From Heloderma charlesbogerti (taxonomy: Eukaryota > Chordata > Lepidosauria > Squamata > Helodermatidae), in the NCBI GenBank assembly GCA_026122225.1, contig JANEZZ010001511.1, positions 620,001 through 684,000 on the forward strand: a DNA stretch of 64,000 nucleotides, in the 5' to 3' direction. The position numbers were made by a program, and so were the translations under genes. Shown piece after piece: positions 60,189 through 64,000 of this stretch. The notes beneath the pieces are model-generated. The model had not been told where the DNA came from, ran no database searches, and saw only the letters and a list, made by a program, of their open reading frames with translations. The first letter of the stretch is position 1; each line of letters opens with the position of its first letter.

Positions 60189-60260
60189 TCTCTCTCTCTC
60201 CCCCCCTCTCTCCCCCTCTCTCCCCCCCTCTCTCCCTCTCTCTCTCCTCTCCTCTCCCCG
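60189..60260. repeat. (TC)n-rich low-complexity tract
   Basis: CTCTCTCTC alternating with CCCCCC, strictly pyrimidine on the plus strand for about 70 bp. Confidence 0.92.
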
Positions 60261-60401
60261 CCCCACCCCAGCCCTCCCATTGGCTCCTCAAAATCTAGCA
60301 TCAACACTTGTGGACAGGTGCAATGACACTTGTTTAATATTACTTGGAAAGAGTCGCATGTGCAAGCTTTCTGTGACCTCTTTTTCAAAGAATAACAAGT
60401 T

Positions 60402-60534
60402 CAGCCTTCCGCAACCTGGTACCCTCCAGATGGGCTGGACTATAGCCCCATCATCCCCAGCCAGCAAATGCTGGCTGGGGATGATGGGGCCTGTACTCCA
60501 AGTCATCTGGAGGGCACCAGGTTGGGGAAGGCTG
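60402..60534. mobile_element. Palindromic MITE, family CAGCCTTCCCCAACC
   Basis: CAGCCTTCCGCAACCTGGTA to CACCAGGTTGGGGAAGGCTG with a central perfect hairpin around CCATCATCCCCAGCCAGCA. The outer GTT/AAC bases extend the symmetry. Confidence 0.87.
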
Positions 60535-60540
60535 AACTAG

Positions 60541-61605
60541 CATAACTAAAATAAAAAATGGCACCTGCAATTATTTGGTAACTAGCGAGGCCGATTGGGA
60601 CTTCAATGAGCCACCCTGACTTTCTGATCAGGCAGTCTGCCAAATCGTCTCACTTGGGGCCAATCAGGTCTTTAGAATTAGCTCTACAGAAGTCATGCTG
60701 AGGCAGCCATATTTCTAGCAGCCTCAAGCTGGCTTTCCTGATGAGCCTGAGCCCTGCTTTGGAGACCTGCTCCTCTCTTCCTTCCACCTCCCTCGCTTCC
60801 CCAGCCATTGCTGATGCATCTTACATTACGTAACCCTCGCTGAATTCTTCTCCCTTTACGCTTTCCTTTTCCTGATCAGGCTTTTTTTTGGAGGGGGGAG
60901 GGGGTAAATGAGTGAGCCTGTCAGAAGTGATGCTGCTAATAACTGCCCGCCATCTAGTTTTAATTAGAGTTTTCTTCACTGATGCCTTGGCTCTTCTCTG
61001 CGCAGTGGATTAAATAATGTACTTGCAGCTCATTTACACGAGCCCCCAAACTACAAGGCTGAGCTGCAATCCTTTAATTAAATGGCCCGGCTGATCCCTA
61101 CCGCTGCCTCACCTCATCAGTCTAAGCCGATTAAATAGAATAGGGACTAATATGGAGTATAAACAAAGAAGTGACTCTTGTCTCTTCAAGGGACTCAGAG
61201 GCCTCAGCAGCTGGGTGGGTGGGCTGTTGGCTCCTCCTCCTCCTCCTCCCGGGGCTGTGTGGTCGGGGCAAACCTATCACACACTGTGACTTGCTGAAAC
61301 TGCAAGGTTCTTAGCAGCGCTGGGGGGGGGGGGGCCCACGCACAGATATGCCAAGTGAACGGCTGACAGATTAGCAGGTGCTTGTGTAACATCAAGTGAT
61401 TTCCTCTGCAACAGGATTGTCAAATGCCTTATCTTAATCTCCGAGCACATCGATGCCCCAGGCAGTGGTGCAGCAAGAGCTGGACTTTGGGGCCAAAGTC
61501 AAGGGTCCCACACTCAGGGCCCCACCAAATGACCACTTAGGGAATAGCAGGTGCAGAAGCAAGCTCCATTTCATTCCTGTAGTCATCATGGTGCTATGAT
61601 TTAAG
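60541..61605. other. Candidate conserved noncoding element / enhancer
   Basis: The most enhancer-like stretch of the window. In 60940-61140 it carries AGTTTTAATTAGAG, GTGGATTAAATAATG, CCTTTAATTAAATGGC and CCGATTAAATAG, all homeodomain-type cores, in non-repetitive DNA with balanced composition. 61235-61340 has (TCC)n and a G-run. No open frame is recognisable. Confidence 0.45.
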
Positions 61606-61770
61606 CGGTGGAGGCTGGTAGCTCCGACGTCAGGAGGGTGGTGAATCTGCTCCGGGTTTCAGTCAGAACCAGTCAGAACTCTAAAGGAGCTACCCAAGGT
61701 GCTTGGATAGCTCCTGAAACCCAGAGTGGATTTACTGTCCAACTGACATTGGAGGCACCAGCCTCCACTA
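61606..61770. mobile_element. Palindromic hAT-like MITE, family GTGGAGGCTG
   Basis: Starts CGGTGGAGGCTGGTAGCTCC and ends GGAGGCACCAGCCTCCACTA, flanked by a perfect 8-bp duplication GATTTAAG (61598-61605 and 61771-61778). Confidence 0.9.
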
Positions 61771-61789
61771 GATTTAAGTGTGTTTAAAA

Positions 61790-61960
61790 TGTGAAGCTGC
61801 ACATGCTCAGAGTGGTGTTTTGTTTTTGTTTTTTTAAAAAATCAGGGTTGGCAAACAATTTTGTTGTTGTTCTTCTAACTTATTAGGAATGTAGAAGCAG
61901 TTGTAAAACATGGAGTGGCAGTGGGAGGGGGAAAGAGAAATGTTGGTTGTATGCTTCTCA
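61790..61960 (-). repeat. Dispersed repeat (copy 2 of 2)
   Basis: Reverse complement of 10415-10575: GCACATGCTCAGAGTGGTG, AAATCAGGGTTGGCAAAC, TGTAGAAGCAGTTGTAAAAC. Confidence 0.6.
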
Positions 61961-62199
61961 ACTGAAGTAATACACCTGGCCATCTAAAAGCACCCCCCCC
62001 AAGATAATTAAGTTCAGGGTCTAAAATTACCTGGCTGCACAACTGCCAAAAGCTTTAAATTGGTTTAATAGCCATTTCGTCTGTCCCAGAAAACCTGGAA
62101 ACTGTATTTCTGCAAGAGGGGGAAGGGTCTTGAGAATGTTCGGCACTTCACTGAATTATTTGGGGGAAATCAAGACAGTATAAAGCTAATATATATTGG
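61961..62199. other. Unassigned
   Basis: No feature recognised. Confidence 0.3.
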
Positions 62200-62345
62200 C
62201 TTGGATCCCGATTTAGTCATGCTGAGAATAGAGACATTGAAATGAATGGGACATAAGCTAGTCATGACTAATTCAAGTCCCATTGATTTCAGTGGATGTA
62301 GTGTAGGGATGATTAAATCCAGGTTCAGCCCTATGTGTGCAGCAT
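62200..62345. mobile_element. Short hairpin MITE (diverged)
   Basis: CTTGGATCCCGATTTAGTCA and GATGATTAAATCCAGGTTCA with the inner TCCCATTGATTTCAGTGG; similar design to 6750-6840. Confidence 0.45.
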
Positions 62346-62726
62346 AGATATACACAGTCAGGGCTAGAAATATTGGAACAAGGATGACTGTTTTGGCAGT
62401 TGGCCTCTGTACACTGAAGTTGAAAGGAAACACACCCAGATGGGAGCGAAGTCAGGACCTTCAGCTGTAATTGAAGAGGTTTGACAAAAGTGGGGCACTA
62501 ACCATTCAGGAAGTACAGCCACTGGCATACACACACACCCATCGTTGGGGGCTCATAAGTAATGGAACAAATGGCTGACAAGCAGCTGCATGGCCAAGGG
62601 TGGCCTGTTTCCTGGGTACCCCATGACCAATCAAGCAGATAAAAGGCCTGGAGGTGGTTCTGACTGTTACATTTGCATTTGGTAGCTGTTCACTAGAACT
62701 CCCAACATGAGGTCCAAAGAGGTTCT

Positions 62727-63748
62727 ATGCGAGTGAAGGAGGCCATCATTAGGCTGAGGAAGCAACATAAACCCATCAGAGAGATAGCAAAAACAGTGGG
62801 AGTGGCCAACACAACAGTTTGGAACATCCTGAAAAAGAAGGAATTAACTGGCAAGCTCAGCAACAGCAAAAGGCCTGGAAGACCACGGAAGACAACTAAA
62901 GTGGATGACTGCAGAATTCTGCTCATGGTGAAGAGGAACCCTTTCACAACATCTAGCCAGGTCAAGAACGCTCTTGAGGAGGTAGTCAACATCTACAGTC
63001 AAGAGACAGCTTTATCAATGTAAATACAGAGGCTTCACAACAAGGTGCAAACCACTAACGCTCAAGACGCGAAAGGCCAGATTAGCCTTTGCCAGCAAAC
63101 ACCTAAAAAGCCTGCCCAGTTCTGGAATAAGATTCTTTGGACTGATGAAACCAAGATTAACTTGTACCAGAATGAAGGGAAGAAAAAAGTGTGGAGAAGG
63201 AAAGGAACAGCTCATGATCCAAAGCATACCACATCATCTGTCAAACATGGTGGAGGCAGTGTTATGGCATGGGCATGTATGGCCACCAATGGAACCGGGG
63301 CACTGGTGTTTATTGATGACCTGACTGCTGATAAAAGCAGCAGGATGAATTCTGAAGTGTATGGGGCTATACTTTCTGCTCAGATTCAGCCAGATGCTGC
63401 CAAACTGATAGGACGCCGCTTCATATTGCAGATGGATAAAGACCCAAAACATTCAGCAAAAGCTACCCAAAGCTACCCAAAAGCTACCCAAGTTTCTGAA
63501 GGCAAAGAAGTGGGATGTTCTTCAATGGCCAAGTCAGTCACCTGATCTCAACTCAATAAAGCATGCTTTTCACTTAGTGAAGACAAGACTGAAGGCAGAA
63601 AGACCCACAAACAAGCAGCAGCTGAAGGCAGCTGCAGTAAAGGCCTGGCAAAGCATCTCGAGGGGGGAAACTCAGCATTTGGCCATGTCCATGGGTTCCA
63701 GACTTCAGGCAGTCATTGACTGCAAAGGATTTTCATCCAGGTATTAAA
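62727..63748 (+). pseudogene. Tc1-like transposase, frameshifted
   Basis: Transposase that would bind the TIRs and cut and paste the element. The N-terminal helix-turn-helix is VKEAIIRLRKQHKPIREIAK then VGVANTTVWNILKKK, followed by the GRPRKTT basic hook (62727-63023). After a frameshift (about 63000-63045) the catalytic domain runs FWNKILWTDETKINLY (first Asp), VKHGGGSVMAWACM, FIDDLTADKSSRMNSEVYGA and MDKDPKHSAKAT (second Asp). A small tandem duplication of AAAGCTACCC (63456-63489) shifts the frame. Downstream, in another frame, is WPSQSPDLNSIKHAFHLVKT. The third catalytic Glu (as in NPIE) is Lys here, so this copy is catalytically dead. The end GSRLQAVIDCKGFSS is at about 63740. Confidence 0.92.
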
Positions 63749-63805
63749 GGCGATCCTTAAGTTTGAAATTATGATGGTTTGTTCCATTACTTATGAGCCA
63801 CCAAT

Positions 63806-63806
63806 G

Positions 63807-63843
<37 letters not shown>
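63806..63843. repeat. (GT)n microsatellite within a TIR
   Basis: About 19 GT units. The left TIR has only a short CACACACAC at the mirrored position (62530-62538), so this grew after insertion. Confidence 0.92.
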
Positions 63844-63847
<4 letters not shown>

Positions 63848-64000
63848 CCACTGGCTGTACTTCCTGAATGGTTAGTGCCCCACTTTTGTCAAACCCCTTG
63901 AATTACAGCTGAAAGTTCTGACTTCAGTCCCATCTGGGTGTGTTTCCTTTCAACTTCAATGTGGTGGTGTACAGAGGCCAAACAGTTATCCTTGTTCCAA

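Larger units (their letters stand above)
62353..64000 (+). mobile_element. Tc1/mariner element, cut by window end
   Basis: The left TIR spans about 62353-62572 (CACAGTCAGGGCTAGAAATA ... GCTCATAAGTAATGGAACAA). The right TIR starts at about 63779 (GTTCCATTACTTATGAGCC) and runs to the window end (CAGTTATCCTTGTTCCAA), about 20 bp short of completion. TA precedes the left end (62351-62352), as expected for this superfamily. The roughly 220-bp TIRs are long for Tc1-like elements. A (GT)n tract of about 38 bp has expanded inside the right TIR. Encloses a broken transposase gene. Confidence 0.92.

Noticed and set aside
60985..61090. Acceptor-like CTTCTCTGCGCAG followed by about 24 open codons
   Set aside because: No donor at a sensible place and no recognisable peptide. 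Better explained as part of a noncoding element.

Overview
This window is vertebrate nuclear DNA, almost certainly from a squamate reptile (lizard or snake). The main evidence is a diagnostic Sauria SINE at 29247-29582 with a perfect 15-bp target-site duplication. It is supported by three clear BovB (RTE-clade) LINE copies plus a short BovB fragment, which is the squamate partner LINE of that SINE, and by abundant CR1, L2 and L1-like LINE fragments. I recognise no host protein-coding exon, no functional RNA gene, no prokaryotic-type feature and no CRISPR array. The long reading frames are transposon proteins, or open frames in GC-rich or simple-sequence repeats.

Layout. 0-17 kb: a mosaic of CR1 tails, tRNA-derived SINEs, palindromic MITEs and an L1-like fragment, separated by AT-rich single-copy-looking stretches. 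17.4-20.9 kb: a minus-strand L2-type LINE split by an 0.8-kb MITE that has an 8-bp duplication. 22-31 kb: more MITEs, two tRNA-type SINEs, the Sauria SINE and a possible decayed LTR. 33.2-34.5 kb: a tandem repeat of about 280 bp and another palindromic MITE. 37.6-53.1 kb: the LINE-richest part, with a nearly intact BovB (37571-40795, plus strand), a second BovB in opposite orientation (46146-49348), a third 5'-truncated BovB (52400-53068), L2 and L1 remnants. 53-62 kb: solo-LTR-like pieces and candidate conserved noncoding DNA. From about 62353 to the window end: a Tc1/mariner element with about 220-bp terminal inverted repeats and a dead transposase.

The most unusual content is a group of non-autonomous hAT-like elements sharing TAGGGATG/CATCCCTA-type ends and 8-bp target duplications. 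Their interiors are chains of alternating palindromes, including a perfect 40-bp palindrome without spacer at 19658-19697. Several insertions are nested, so relative ages can be read: L2 is older than MITE B, MITE A is older than the solo LTR, tRNA-Ala SINEs are older than two other MITE families, and a hAT-like element is older than the Harbinger-like MITE that split its target duplication. The remaining stretches (notably 2.8-3.2, 13.4-13.8, 21.0-21.25, 36.5-36.95, 54.0-54.4 and 60.55-61.2 kb) look like noncoding DNA with homeodomain/POU-type motifs. This would fit an intergenic region or large intron near a developmental gene, but no gene in the window proves that. All similarity statements are by eye; no alignments or database searches were run.
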